In this document: positions 9,715 to 18,667 of the stretch, piece by piece
Layout of the letters: each line of letters starts with the position of its first letter
Position numbering within the stretch: position 1 is the first letter of the stretch
Assembly: GCF_001721645.1 (NCBI RefSeq)
Contig: NZ_CP017141.1
Coordinates: forward strand, 1,302,001-1,366,000
From: Pedobacter steynii
Lineage (GTDB): Bacteria > Bacteroidota > Bacteroidia > Sphingobacteriales > Sphingobacteriaceae
DNA length: 64,000 nucleotides
Direction of reading: 5' to 3'
The notes under the pieces: generated by a model
The model's input: only the letters and a program-made list of their open reading frames with translations
What the model was told of the DNA's origin: nothing
The model's database searches: none
Position numbers and translations under genes: made by a program

Positions 9715-9858
9715 ATGATTATTAAATCATTCAAACTATACCGGCTTTTCTTTTCTCCCTCAATTGATAAGATGTACCAATGGTCCGGAACTCGTGTGAT
9801 TATTGAAGGAAGAAAAGGACTGAAACTTTATGGCTGGTATTTATGTCAGGATGATTGA
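9715..9858 (+). CDS. Possible 47-residue ORF, unrecognised
   Basis: ATG at 9715 opens a 47-codon frame ending with TGA. The product would begin MIIKSFKLYRLFF and end GWYLCQDD; it has no recognisable motif, no clear ribosome-binding site and no conserved neighbour. It could be chance or a gene remnant. It is reported only because it is the longest start-to-stop frame seen in this gap. Confidence 0.15.
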   Translation: MIIKSFKLYRLFFSPSIDKMYQWSGTRVIIEGRKGLKLYGWYLCQDD

Positions 9859-9940
9859 TCTGCTAAGTTCAAAAGCCAATTGCATTTAGTTGTGGCGATA
9901 ACCGCCCCAGGATAACTGGCTATTGAATTTATCTTTGAAT

Positions 9941-9993
9941 AGAACCACTCCGGGATTTTATCCGTTATGCACTTGCATCCTTGGAGTGGTTCT
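9941..9993 (-). terminator. Inverted repeat downstream of ABC-F gene
   Basis: Perfect 11-bp arms AGAACCACTCC (9941-9951) and GGAGTGGTTCT (9983-9993) with a 31-nt loop, 12 bp beyond the stop codon of the ABC-F gene. There is no strong T-run, so termination is plausible but not certain. Confidence 0.45.
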
Positions 9994-10005
9994 AAAAGCC
10001 TGATC

Positions 10006-11865
10006 TTATTTTTCGGATAACTCTAACCAGCGCTCTGTTACTTTTTCTAATTCTTCATTTAATGTTTCTATCTTTTTTGATACCTCCTGAATCGCCAGAT
10101 AATTTGCCGTATCCATCGTTAGGAGGGAAGTAGATAATTCCTGAATTTCAGATTCTAGTTCAGCAATTTTCAATTCTGAATCTTCCAATTCTTTTTGTTC
10201 TTTGAAGGTTAGTTTTTTAGCAGTGCTTTGTGTTTGTTGAACTGCAACTTCCTTTGCCTTCACAGGGGTCTTTTCTTTTTGAGTTTCTAAACTAATCCGA
10301 TACTCTGAATAATTTCCATTGTAAATAGCGACATCTCCATTTCCTTCCATAATGAATAATTGTTCGCTCATTTTGTCTAAAAGATATCTATCGTGAGAAA
10401 CCAGAATTAATACTCCTGGAAAGTTTTCCAGGAATTCCTCGAGCACATTTAATGTATCGATATCGAGATCATTCGTTGGCTCATCCAGAATCAGGAAATT
10501 AGGGTTTTGCATTAAAACCTTCATCAGGTGTAATCTCTTTTTTTCACCCCCGCTTAATTTCTCCACCATGCCATGTTGCTTCTTGGGAGGGAAGAGAAAT
10601 AGCGTTAGTAATTGTGATGCGGATATGGTCTGACCATCTGCCATTTTAATATATTCGGCGTCAGATTTAACGATATCAATAACTCTTTCTTTTTCATTGA
10701 AGGCAAGACCGCCTTGTTTATAATAACCATATACCGTGGTTTCACCGGTACTTACTTTTCCTTTTTCGGGTGTTAAAAAGCCAGTGATGATATTCAGTAA
10801 TGTAGATTTTCCTGTTCCATTTTTACCAGCCAGGCCAATTCTGTCAGCTCGTTTAAAGGTGTAAGAAAAATCATTAATGATATTCTTATCATCAAATGAC
10901 TGTCCGATATGGTCAAGCTCCAATATTTTGTTTCCCTGACGGGACATTTTTACATTTAATGTAACGCTTTGATTGTCAGATCTTTGTTTGGTTTTGCTTT
11001 CCAGATCATAAAAGGCATCAATTCTGGACTGAGATTTGGTTGTACGGGCCGCGGGCATTCTTCTCATCCATTCTAATTCCTTTTTCAGGAGATTTTTATT
11101 TTTCTGAAAAGTGCTTTCATCTGCTGCTTCCCGCTCGGATTTTTTTTCAAGGAAGTAAGCATAATTACCGTTGTAATTGTAAATCTTTCCTCTGTCGAGT
11201 TCCACGATCGTATTGCATACGTTATCGAGAAAGTACCGGTCATGTGTAACTAATAATATAGTTTTATTTCCTGAAGTAAGTAATTTCTCCAGCCATTCGA
11301 TGGTATCAATATCCAGGTGATTGGTTGGCTCGTCCAGTACATAGATTTCAGGGTCCTCAATAAGCAATTTAGCAAGCGCGAGGCGCTTCTTCTGTCCACC
11401 GGATAGGGTTGATATCTTTTGCTGAAGATGATTGATCCCCATGCGGCTTAAAATCGTTTTTATCTCATGCTCATATTCCCAGGCATTATGCTCGCTGAGC
11501 TCTTCATATAAACGGTTCAGTGTTTTCTCATCAGGGTTAGGATCTTCGATCAGTTCCTCATACTCTTTGATCAGTTGTTGCTGTTTGTTTTCAAGAGAAA
11601 AAATGAAATCACTGATGGAATAACCATCCGGGAATGAGGGCTCCTGATCAAGGAAACCTATTTTAACGGATTTATTCTTTACGATTTTACCTTCTAAAGG
11701 AGAAAATCTTTCTGCAAGTAATTTCAATAAGGTGCTTTTTCCCGCACCATTTATACCTACCAACGCCACACGTTGTCCGGGTTGAATCCCCAGGGTTAAA
11801 TTTTTAAATAGCCATTCGTCGTGGTAAGCATGGCCTAAGTTTTCGGCTGCAATTAGTGTGCTCAA
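10006..11865 (-). CDS. ABC-F family ATPase (Uup/YdiF-like)
   Basis: Soluble tandem-ABC protein of 619 residues without membrane segments, of the translation-factor-like ABC-F family. First nucleotide-binding domain: Walker A GINGAGKSTLLK, signature LSGGQKKRLALA, Walker B IYVLDEPTNHLD. A charged inter-domain linker follows, then the second domain with GKNGTGKSTLLN, LSGGEKKRLHL and FLILDEPTNDLD. The C-terminus (about 540-619) is a Glu/Lys-rich coiled coil typical of Uup. The start is a TTG at 11865; an in-frame TAA lies four codons upstream, so no earlier start is possible and no nearby ATG fits. The exact role (ribosome-associated, branched DNA or antibiotic protection) cannot be fixed from sequence. 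Confidence 0.92.
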   Translation of the reverse strand: MSTLIAAENLGHAYHDEWLFKNLTLGIQPGQRVALVGINGAGKSTLLKLLAERFSPLEGKIVKNKSVKIGFLDQEPSFPDGYSISDFIFSLENKQQQLIKEYEELIEDPNPDEKTLNRLYEELSEHNAWEYEHEIKTILSRMGINHLQQKISTLSGGQKKRLALAKLLIEDPEIYVLDEPTNHLDIDTIEWLEKLLTSGNKTILLVTHDRYFLDNVCNTIVELDRGKIYNYNGNYAYFLEKKSEREAADESTFQKNKNLLKKELEWMRRMPAARTTKSQSRIDAFYDLESKTKQRSDNQSVTLNVKMSRQGNKILELDHIGQSFDDKNIINDFSYTFKRADRIGLAGKNGTGKSTLLNIITGFLTPEKGKVSTGETTVYGYYKQGGLAFNEKERVIDIVKSDAEYIKMADGQTISASQLLTLFLFPPKKQHGMVEKLSGGEKKRLHLMKVLMQNPNFLILDEPTNDLDIDTLNVLEEFLENFPGVLILVSHDRYLLDKMSEQLFIMEGNGDVAIYNGNYSEYRISLETQKEKTPVKAKEVAVQQTQSTAKKLTFKEQKELEDSELKIAELESEIQELSTSLLTMDTANYLAIQEVSKKIETLNEELEKVTERWLELSEK

Positions 11866-12220
11866 AGTCTGTGTTTAACGATATTTTAGATAAGAAATTA
11901 TTACAAAAGTAAGCAATAATTCTTTGGTATATAGTTGAGCCTATTGAACATGTAAGTATTTTATAGGGAAAGCGGGGGATCGTTCGGTTATGATTGAGAA
12001 AGTCTAAGCGTTCTCTTCAGCTCTTCTTCGACTGAAACTTCAAGAGGTGCCGAAGAAGCGTTCGCGAAAACCTAACGAAGTGTTGGCCAGTTTCACAATC
12101 ATAATCGAAGGATATCGGATAAGACCCCGCGTTTCGGAATTATTGATTGCAATTTGATTGTTGTTCGATTATCCTTCAATCAGGATGATTACTCGGATAT
12201 CTCCTGAACGCATGGTGGAT

Positions 12221-12293
12221 GCCCCTGGCTTAGCTGGGGTTTATGAGGGTGCTCGGGTTTAACCCTGTAAGCAGGGGTAAGCCTGTCAGGGGC
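12221..12293. ncRNA. Candidate structured RNA element
   Basis: A closed multi-stem fold is visible: GCCCCTG (12221-12227) pairs with CAGGGGC (12287-12293); continuing inward GCTTA (12228-12232) pairs with TAAGC (12278-12282), with CTGT bulged. Inside, AGGGT (12246-12250) can pair with ACCCT (12262-12266), or CCCTG (12263-12267) with CAGGG (12272-12276). The sequence matches no riboswitch or housekeeping RNA that I recognise. Strand and transcription are unknown. Confidence 0.3.
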
Positions 12294-12329
12294 AAAACAG
12301 AAGGAGAATAACTACATCTTTAGTTGGCG

Positions 12330-12449
12330 TCATTTAACAGAATGGACTGCAGTTGCCGATCTGTCGGCAGATTTTGTTCCGAACTTTGTTCCTGTAAGGA
12401 TGACCACTGCTATAGCAGCGACCATAATTTTTTTTATTTCGGGTTTCAT
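12330..12449 (-). CDS. Possible small exported peptide (39 residues)
   Basis: ATG at 12449 opens a 39-codon frame. The product has a signal-peptide shape: basic MKPEIKK, hydrophobic core IMVAAIAVVILTG, then a short polar tail ending HSVK. Bacteroidota genomes encode many tiny exported proteins with this layout, which is the only support. No clear promoter box or homologous motif was seen, and it may be chance or the start of a decayed gene. Confidence 0.3.
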   Translation of the reverse strand: MKPEIKKIMVAAIAVVILTGTKFGTKSADRSATAVHSVK

Positions 12450-12631
12450 AATATTCGGTTTTGAATGAAAGATTTAATCATAAGACGCCGCAATTGAAAA
12501 AACGTTTCAACCCGCATAAACTAATTAGACCATCAGGCCCTCAGCTTCGACGAACAGGCAGTATAATCCTATCAACCGGCTCGGTGGAAGAGCGGGACTT
12601 ATTGAAGAAAAAAGAAGGATAGAATGATAAC

Positions 12632-13072
12632 CTATTGTTGCTGGCTTTTCAATTTAGCCAGATAGTAGTCCTCTTTCTCGGTCATGAGTTTTTTTGCTGA
12701 TTTGCCTTTGTCTTTATAGCCCAGCAAATGCAGTGTGCCATGAGCCATTACACGGCATAGTTCGTCGGCCACAGTGTGCTTAAATTCTTTGGCATTTTCC
12801 TGAATCCGTTCCAGACTGATGAAAATATCACCAACAACCATTTTAAGCTCTTCTGAGTTATCAAAAGTAATGACATCGGTATAGGTGTCATGATTGAGGT
12901 ATTGTTGGTTTATACGCAGTAAATATTCGTCTGAGCATAAAATAAAGTTCAACTCCTGTAGGGCATATCCTTCTTCTTCGATAACCGACTTAATCCAGGC
13001 TTTAAGAATGGTCTTCTTTTTAAGCGTATAACTAAGGTCTTCGTTGAAAAAATGAATTGCAGCTTTACTCAT
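12632..13072 (-). CDS. ybeY: Endoribonuclease YbeY (16S rRNA maturation)
   Basis: Metal-dependent RNase involved in 16S rRNA 3' processing and ribosome quality control. 146 residues, matching the family. Characteristic TDVITFDNSEEL (usually TDVLSFP in proteobacteria) and GDIFISLERI precede the metal motif MAHGTLHLLGYKDKG. The canonical HxxxHxxxxxH motif reads HxxxHxxxxxD here, the third ligand position being Asp in GYKDK. It lies 10 nt downstream of the DUF4175 gene, so the two are probably cotranscribed. Confidence 0.94.
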   Translation of the reverse strand: MSKAAIHFFNEDLSYTLKKKTILKAWIKSVIEEEGYALQELNFILCSDEYLLRINQQYLNHDTYTDVITFDNSEELKMVVGDIFISLERIQENAKEFKHTVADELCRVMAHGTLHLLGYKDKGKSAKKLMTEKEDYYLAKLKSQQQ

Positions 13073-13082
13073 GTTTATTGAA

Positions 13083-16000
13083 TTATTGGGCCGAATTTAG
13101 CAATTTAAAATATTCTGCAATTTTATTTTTGTAATAGTAGTTCAGGCTCGGTGGTAACTTCTGAATCCATTCTGTTTCATTTTGCTGCAGTTTTTTAAAC
13201 TTTTCGAGCATTTGCTGATAGGAGGGCGCGAGGTCTTTTCCAGCTTTGCTTTCTCTTTTTGAATCCTGTTCCTGCTCTCTTTGGGCATGGTCTGCGTCCA
13301 GTAATTTCGTTAACAAATCTTTCTGCCTGTTCATCGTTTCCTGTTCCAGACGCTTATTTACCAATTCCGTTTCTGTGGATTGCATGTCCTTTATCATCTG
13401 ATTGAGATTTCCCAGACCACCTTTTCCATCTTTATTCTCTTCCCTGTTGATCTTTTGCAAAGCTTCCCGGATCATTTGCTGCTGCTGTGCCATTTTTGCA
13501 AACTCTTCACTCATCTGACCTTTCGGAACGCTGCCCTTATTCCCATTTTTTTGCATTTGATCCCTGGCTTTTTGCATGTTGTTATTGAGCTGTTGCTGCA
13601 TTTGTTGCAATTGTTTCATGCTCTGTTTTTTTCCTTTCCCCCCACCGCTGGAGTTTTTCTGCATTTTTTGTAATTGTTCCAATGCCTCGTTCAGCATCAG
13701 CGAGAGGTTATTGATCGAAGTCATGGTATATTGCTGGTTCCTGTTTGCGGCCGAAGTATTCCTTTCCCCGAGATTCTCCAGACTTTTATCCATATTAAAA
13801 TTAATTTTCTGGATTTCGTCACTTACAGTACTTTCAATCTGTGGTACCCTCTTACTGAGTGAAAGCAAGCTATCAGCAATAGTCTTCATGTTGTCCTTTA
13901 TACTTCTTTGCTTCTGAACATTGGAGGTATAAAGCGGATCATTACTATTGATTTTCTTAAGGTCAAGCATCACTTTTTCCTGATCAAAGGAGGTTTTTAA
14001 AAGGTTTTCCAGCAACTGACGCAATTCCTGAGTATTGAGGTTATTTTCCATCCCCTCCGACTGCTGTTGCATATCACTCATTTTTTTTGCCATCTCTTCC
14101 ATTTGCTCCGCTGCTTTCTGTTGCTTTTCAGCTGCTTTCTGGCGATTGTTTTTATCCAGGCTCTCCTTGCTGTCCTTTTGTTGCTGTTGGATTTCTTTTG
14201 TTTCTTTTTCCGGGTTTTGGAAAGGGTTCGGCCGTTCCAACTGCTCATTTTTGTCTTTTATTTTATCCAGTTCCTTTCTGATTTCTTCAAATGAGGCACT
14301 CTGCTCGTCCTGCTGTTTCTTCAGGTCATTTAACGAATTGTTTTTGTCCTTACTTTGTTTGGAAAGGTCCTTTTGAGTTTTAGAAAGATCTTTTAAGCGG
14401 TCAATATTGTTTTGAAGATTTTGCTCAAACTCCAGTTGTTTGTAAAGTTCCAGGATGCGATCAAGCTCGTTTTTTAGCGATTTATTATCCATTTGCATTT
14501 TGGAGAGCTCATTCTGTGTCTGATCTTTATTATTCTGGTCCATTAAATTTTGGAGCTTTTCCAGTAATGCTTTGGTTTTTTCATCAAGGACATTGTTAAA
14601 GAGGTCGTCTATTTTTTTCTGCTTTTCCAGCAGCTCATCCTTCAAGGCATTGTTTTCTTCCTTTTCAAAGCTGTTCTTCTCGTTTAATTGCTTGATTTCT
14701 TTAACTGCATCCTCCAGTTGCTTTTGTTTGTCAAGAAGCTGTTGGATCTGTTTCTTATCATCGAAATTAAGTTGCTTTTTATCGAGAAGTGTCTCCCCAA
14801 GTTTCTTGCTTTCTTTTTCTACATTCCCGGCTAGTTTTATGGCCTTTTCCATTTTCTGTTTAAGTGCCTGACTACTTTGGTTAATCTGCTCGGTTACCTG
14901 CTGAGGAGAAGGGAGTTCATAGGTTTTAATCGCAGATTTGGTTGTTTTCGGACCGTTGACCCCATCGTTGTCAGAAACCTCAAAGTAATATTCCAGTTGC
15001 TGTCCAGGTTTAATTCCGGCTTGATTCAGGTCCCAGAAGAAGAAAAAGGCATTCTCCGGTTGCGATTTTTTTACCGGGATGGATTTGCTGACTTTACTTT
15101 TGATTTTTCCGTTTTCAGATACCGTGTAAATAAACTTTAGAGCGGAAAAGCCATGATCATCGGAGATGTTTCCAGAAAAGTACAATGCTTTCGTACTTAG
15201 AGAGTCGGCTGATTCAGTCAGGGATAGATTTGGGTATTCATCTTTAATTACGGCAATCTGATGAACCAAAGAGTCCCTGCTATTGATGAACCTATTCCTT
15301 GGATTTATCCGGTATTCCGTATTTTTACGAATACTGCTGCTGAATTGAAAAGAGTTATTTTGAGCAGATAACAGATGGGATTGCTTTCCCAGGATAAAGA
15401 TCAGCTGATCGCTGTTTTCTGTCCTTAATGACCAGGTGACCACAGTTCCTTCCGGTAGAAGAAGATCTCCCACATTTGCAATTACGTCCTGTTTTTTACC
15501 AAGGTAAGCAGGGTATCGTAAGCTTGCAGTTATCCCCACAACAGATGGGCGCGGCTTCACTTCAATCAGGTATGGAACGGAATTAAACCCTCCTGCTGAA
15601 AAACGGATTTCTTTGTTTTTCTGTAGATTTTTAAAGGTATACTGAAACCTGCTATTATTTTCTTTCTCCAGCTTGTAAGTATTCAATCCATCAAAAACAT
15701 AAACTTCCTGAGGAATTTCATTTCCTGTAATTTTTAACTTTAAAGTCAGGTCATCACCTTGAGATAAGAGTAGCTTGTTATTCAGTAACTCAAAGCTGAA
15801 AGGTGCTTTAGGTAAAATTTCTTTGTTGTACTGGACAAAGCTGCTGGTACCTTCTTTTAAAATAGAAGGGGCAATAACGGCAATGAGAATAATGACAGAC
15901 AGGGGGGCGAGAAAATATTTAACATATTTTTTATTTTCATTCAGCCGGATGGCACTGGTAAAGGGTATTGGTTTTAGTTCCTGAATTTTCTGATCTATTC

Positions 16001-16394
16001 CAGCCAGGATGAGCAGGTTGCTTTCCGGGTTTTTGTCGGCAAGTGCTTTCAGCTGAAGGGTATTCAGTAATTTGTCTTTGACATTGAAAAAATGATCGCC
16101 AATAAGTGTGGCAGCCTGCTCAATACTCAGGTTTTTATTGAGTTTGAAATACGAAAGGGCGGGAACAATAACCCAGTGGGCAATAACATAAAGTGAGCCG
16201 GCAAGAGAAGAGAAAAAGAGGATTGTTTTAACCGTTGTGCCTGGATGGGTGTAATAAACAAACAAAAAAAGGAAGAGATACAATGCCAGTAATGCAGCCG
16301 CGGCATAAATACTTCCTCGCAACAGTTTATTGAGGTAAAACTTTTGCGTAAATTCATTCACTTTTGAAATTAAAAGCTCGTAATTGTTATTCAT
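13083..16394 (-). CDS. DUF4175-type membrane protein with long coiled coil
   Basis: Large 1103-residue protein known across Bacteroidota as a DUF4175 family member; function unknown. Two transmembrane segments lie near residues 24-80 (SIYAAAALLALYLFLFLFVY and the following ILFFSSLAGSLYVIAHWVIV) and a third near 150-175. Residues about 190-480 look like beta-rich extracytoplasmic domains (YFEVSDNDGVNGPKTTKSA). From about 490 to 1090 the protein is Gln/Lys/Glu/Asn-rich coiled coil with many QQQ runs. It is presumably inner-membrane anchored with a long periplasmic rod. Cotranscribed with ybeY. Confidence 0.85.
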   Translation of the reverse strand: MNNNYELLISKVNEFTQKFYLNKLLRGSIYAAAALLALYLFLFLFVYYTHPGTTVKTILFFSSLAGSLYVIAHWVIVPALSYFKLNKNLSIEQAATLIGDHFFNVKDKLLNTLQLKALADKNPESNLLILAGIDQKIQELKPIPFTSAIRLNENKKYVKYFLAPLSVIILIAVIAPSILKEGTSSFVQYNKEILPKAPFSFELLNNKLLLSQGDDLTLKLKITGNEIPQEVYVFDGLNTYKLEKENNSRFQYTFKNLQKNKEIRFSAGGFNSVPYLIEVKPRPSVVGITASLRYPAYLGKKQDVIANVGDLLLPEGTVVTWSLRTENSDQLIFILGKQSHLLSAQNNSFQFSSSIRKNTEYRINPRNRFINSRDSLVHQIAVIKDEYPNLSLTESADSLSTKALYFSGNISDDHGFSALKFIYTVSENGKIKSKVSKSIPVKKSQPENAFFFFWDLNQAGIKPGQQLEYYFEVSDNDGVNGPKTTKSAIKTYELPSPQQVTEQINQSSQALKQKMEKAIKLAGNVEKESKKLGETLLDKKQLNFDDKKQIQQLLDKQKQLEDAVKEIKQLNEKNSFEKEENNALKDELLEKQKKIDDLFNNVLDEKTKALLEKLQNLMDQNNKDQTQNELSKMQMDNKSLKNELDRILELYKQLEFEQNLQNNIDRLKDLSKTQKDLSKQSKDKNNSLNDLKKQQDEQSASFEEIRKELDKIKDKNEQLERPNPFQNPEKETKEIQQQQKDSKESLDKNNRQKAAEKQQKAAEQMEEMAKKMSDMQQQSEGMENNLNTQELRQLLENLLKTSFDQEKVMLDLKKINSNDPLYTSNVQKQRSIKDNMKTIADSLLSLSKRVPQIESTVSDEIQKINFNMDKSLENLGERNTSAANRNQQYTMTSINNLSLMLNEALEQLQKMQKNSSGGGKGKKQSMKQLQQMQQQLNNNMQKARDQMQKNGNKGSVPKGQMSEEFAKMAQQQQMIREALQKINREENKDGKGGLGNLNQMIKDMQSTETELVNKRLEQETMNRQKDLLTKLLDADHAQREQEQDSKRESKAGKDLAPSYQQMLEKFKKLQQNETEWIQKLPPSLNYYYKNKIAEYFKLLNSAQ

Positions 16395-16517
16395 GAATCA
16401 GCCAACTGAATCTTAAAGGTAAAGAATGAATGTGATTTTTGATAAAAATAACGATATAATAGCATTAAATTAACGCAGGTATCGCGTTTTTTGTATGAAT
16501 TCTAAAAAATTACAGCT

Positions 16518-17315
16518 ATGACACATTCTATTTTGGCGATTACAATGATGGCCATATTTTCTACCACCGGATTAAAAGATCAAACTATGGAAAGTACTTC
16601 TTCCTGGAATAAAAATAAGGTAATCGCACATCGCGGAGCCTGGAAAAAGAAAGGCCTGCCGGAAAATTCTATCGCCTCACTTAATGAGGCTGTCAGACTG
16701 GGCTGCTATGGGTCGGAGTTTGATGTACACATGACTTCAGATAGCATTCTTGTCGTCAATCATGATCCGGAATTTCTGGGAATGTCTATCGCAGGCGCTA
16801 CTTATAGTCAGCTATTGGAGAAAAAAATGTCCAACGGAGAACAGATTCCTACCCTGGAGGCTTATTTAAAAGAAGGGATGAAACAAAAGAAGACCAAGTT
16901 GATCCTCGAGTTGAAGCCTTCTAAAATCAGTACTGAACGAGATTTACAAATGACAAAACGAAGTGTAGATCTGGTTAAAAAGCTGAATGCTGTTAATTGG
17001 GTGGATTATATCAGCTTTAGCTATGACATCCTGAAAGAAATTCTGGTTTTACAGCCTAAAGCCAATGTCGCTTATCTAAATGGCGATGCTTCCCTTGAAA
17101 AAATGAAACAGGATGGGTTTTATGGAGCGGACTATCACTTTTCGGTATATAAAAAGGGCGATTGGTTTGCGAAGTCAAAAGAAATTGGATTAACACTCAA
17201 TGCCTGGACAGTGAACACAGTAGAGGAGATGAATTGGCTCCTGGACAATGACGTGGAATTTATTACTACCAATGAACCGGAGTTGTTATTTGAGACGATT
17301 AAGGCCAGAAAATAA
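16518..17315 (+). CDS. Glycerophosphodiester phosphodiesterase
   Basis: Hydrolyses glycerophosphodiesters from phospholipid breakdown to an alcohol and glycerol 3-phosphate. 265 residues with the GDPD signature: IAHRGAWKKKGLPENSIASL (catalytic HR, PEN), then GSEFDVHMTSD (ExD metal ligands) and VVNHDPE (second catalytic His), and the C-terminal NAWTVNTVEEMNWLLD. The first 20 residues are moderately hydrophobic (SILAITMMAIFSTTG), so it may be exported. ATG at 16518. It stands alone between two minus-strand genes. Confidence 0.92.
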   Translation: MTHSILAITMMAIFSTTGLKDQTMESTSSWNKNKVIAHRGAWKKKGLPENSIASLNEAVRLGCYGSEFDVHMTSDSILVVNHDPEFLGMSIAGATYSQLLEKKMSNGEQIPTLEAYLKEGMKQKKTKLILELKPSKISTERDLQMTKRSVDLVKKLNAVNWVDYISFSYDILKEILVLQPKANVAYLNGDASLEKMKQDGFYGADYHFSVYKKGDWFAKSKEIGLTLNAWTVNTVEEMNWLLDNDVEFITTNEPELLFETIKARK

Positions 17316-17334
17316 CCTGCTATTAAACAAAAAA

Positions 17335-17356
17335 GCATCGCGGTTGTCCGCGATGC
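17335..17356 (-). terminator. Rho-independent terminator of the cold-shock gene
   Basis: A perfect 9-bp stem GCATCGCGG/CCGCGATGC with a TTGT loop. On the minus strand it is followed by a T-run (bases 17331-17334 and on), so it terminates the minus-strand cold-shock gene ending at 17380. It is also near the stop of the plus-strand phosphodiesterase gene. Confidence 0.85.
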
Positions 17357-17379
17357 TGTACAATTATGTTTTTAATAAT

Positions 17380-17571
17380 CTAGATTACTTTAACATTAAT
17401 CGCATTCAACCCTTTTTTACCGCTTTCAACATCGTATTCAACTTTGTCGTTTTCACGAATTTCATCGATAAGGCCTGTTGAATGTACAAAAATTTCGCTA
17501 TCTCCGTTAGCTGGAATGATGAATCCGAAACCTTTAGTTACATTAAAAAATTTTACTGTTCCTTCTTGCAT
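17380..17571 (-). CDS. Cold shock protein (CspA family)
   Basis: Single CSD domain of 63 residues that binds single-stranded nucleic acid; RNA chaperone. RNP1 (KGFGFI) and RNP2-like (IFVHSTGL, with Val-His) motifs are clear, as is the start MQEGTVKFFN. Full length. It has its own promoter (17599-17631) and terminator (17335-17356), so it is monocistronic with a leader of about 25-30 nt. This leader is too short for the long thermosensing 5' UTR of E. coli cspA. Confidence 0.96.
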   Translation of the reverse strand: MQEGTVKFFNVTKGFGFIIPANGDSEIFVHSTGLIDEIRENDKVEYDVESGKKGLNAINVKVI

Positions 17572-17598
17572 TGTATTATTTATTAATAAATTAAGTGG

Positions 17599-17631
17599 GC
17601 AAGATACGGAATATTTTTAATAATATACAAA
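17599..17631 (-). promoter_or_regulatory. Promoter of the cold-shock gene
   Basis: On the minus strand: -33 box TTTG (17628-17631), a 21-nt spacer, and TATCTTGC (17599-17606), close to the Bacteroidota -7 consensus TAnnTTTG. It lies 28 nt upstream of the start codon. Confidence 0.6.
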
Positions 17632-17667
17632 TGCTTCATTTTTTGGTAAATATAAATTTGTAAGCGG

Positions 17668-18606
17668 TCATTTTTCGGCCTTTCTGCCTGAAACAGAGAG
17701 GTTAATTTCACTGGAATGTGGTATCCCCAAGGTTTTTCCCGGAGTAATTTTTAAAAGATTCTGCAGGTAAACATTGATGATGGCTTCAAGCGTCTTTTTG
17801 CGGGGTTCATAGTTTTCCGGGAGCGGGGAACGGAAGGTTCCGAGGTACATTTTCCCGCTGGCATCAACGATTACCGAAAAATCATATCCAAAATCCTGAT
17901 AAGCCCTCGTGATGTTGATTCTGTACCTTGGAAAGAGGTAATCATAAGCCTCAGTTTTACCATTCAGCTTGTCTACGGTATTTACTTTTTCTACGCTTAT
18001 CATATTGCTTTTCGGAAGAAGAGAGACCGGCTGCCGGCCTGCAAAAGCACTATCCCGGTTCGCTGGATTTCGATTAGAGCGATCTGAAAGCCCTCGGATA
18101 TAGAGGGTATCCGCAAGACTTGGTCTTTGTAGCTGATCCGGTGTGGTTTTAAGTGTTTTCTTAATATAGTCTTCAGCGTAATAGGTGATGTTGACATCAG
18201 AGCGAATGTCTTTGGCAATTTCCCTTTTCGTGAGTTGAAGGCGCTGCATCAACAAGCTATCTTTGCTTATCTTTTTTATCCGGAACCATTCTTTTGCGAA
18301 ATTATAAACATCTCCGTGGTCATAATGCAGGTGGAACCCCTGCATTTTTAGTTTCTGAGGGCTATATGCCAAAATCGAATCGCTGGAATGAAACTGGATA
18401 ATCCAGGTAGGTTCCTGCTGAAAGCCCATTTCATTAAAAGACAAGCCAGTACTGAAACGGCGCTTTACTTCGTAGTATTTTATGCCTTTAATCGATTCAA
18501 AAGACAATGTCCGGGTACTTTTCCGCTGCTCTTCTCTGGATACGGAATTACAGCTAAGGCAAAAGCAGAAAGCTATTGCCAGGATAAAAATGAACTTTTT
18601 AGGCAT
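17668..18606 (-). CDS. Putative lipoprotein, unknown function
   Basis: A 312-residue protein with an N-terminal signal (MPKKFIFILAIAFCFCLSC) ending in LSCN, the lipobox style common in Bacteroidota; the -3 position is not ideal, so lipidation is probable rather than certain. The body is mixed alpha/beta with no recognised domain or catalytic motif; one notable segment is YDFSVIVDASGKMYLGTFRS. It lies between a cold-shock gene and an aspartyl-protease gene on the same strand. Gap to the latter is 61 nt. Confidence 0.65.
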   Translation of the reverse strand: MPKKFIFILAIAFCFCLSCNSVSREEQRKSTRTLSFESIKGIKYYEVKRRFSTGLSFNEMGFQQEPTWIIQFHSSDSILAYSPQKLKMQGFHLHYDHGDVYNFAKEWFRIKKISKDSLLMQRLQLTKREIAKDIRSDVNITYYAEDYIKKTLKTTPDQLQRPSLADTLYIRGLSDRSNRNPANRDSAFAGRQPVSLLPKSNMISVEKVNTVDKLNGKTEAYDYLFPRYRINITRAYQDFGYDFSVIVDASGKMYLGTFRSPLPENYEPRKKTLEAIINVYLQNLLKITPGKTLGIPHSSEINLSVSGRKAEK

Positions 18607-18667
18607 GCAAAAGAAATAATGGTATCGGATTAATTACTGGAAGACAAAGGTATAAGAATCAGGAGAT

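Larger units (their letters stand above)
9606..10005. other. Spacer downstream of the ABC-F gene
   Basis: No convincing gene. It holds one short open frame on the plus strand at 9715-9858 (listed separately at low confidence) and an inverted repeat at 9941-9993. Composition is unremarkable and nothing else could be recognised. Confidence 0.5.
11866..12631. other. 766-bp gene-poor stretch with strong secondary structure
   Basis: No full gene. Nested inverted repeats occupy 11988-12104: outer arms TTATGATTG (11988-11996) and CAATCATAA (12096-12104), inner arms CTTCTTCG (12023-12030) and CGAAGAAG (12051-12058). A second compact fold lies at 12221-12293 and is listed separately. A 39-codon open frame is on the minus strand at 12330-12449. 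The stretch could hold a structured RNA or the remains of lost genes. Confidence 0.5.

Noticed and set aside
12210..12224. Short match to the 5' end of 23S rRNA (CGCATGGTGGATGCC)
   Set aside because: The similarity stops after about 15 bp and the following sequence is not rRNA, so it is treated as chance.
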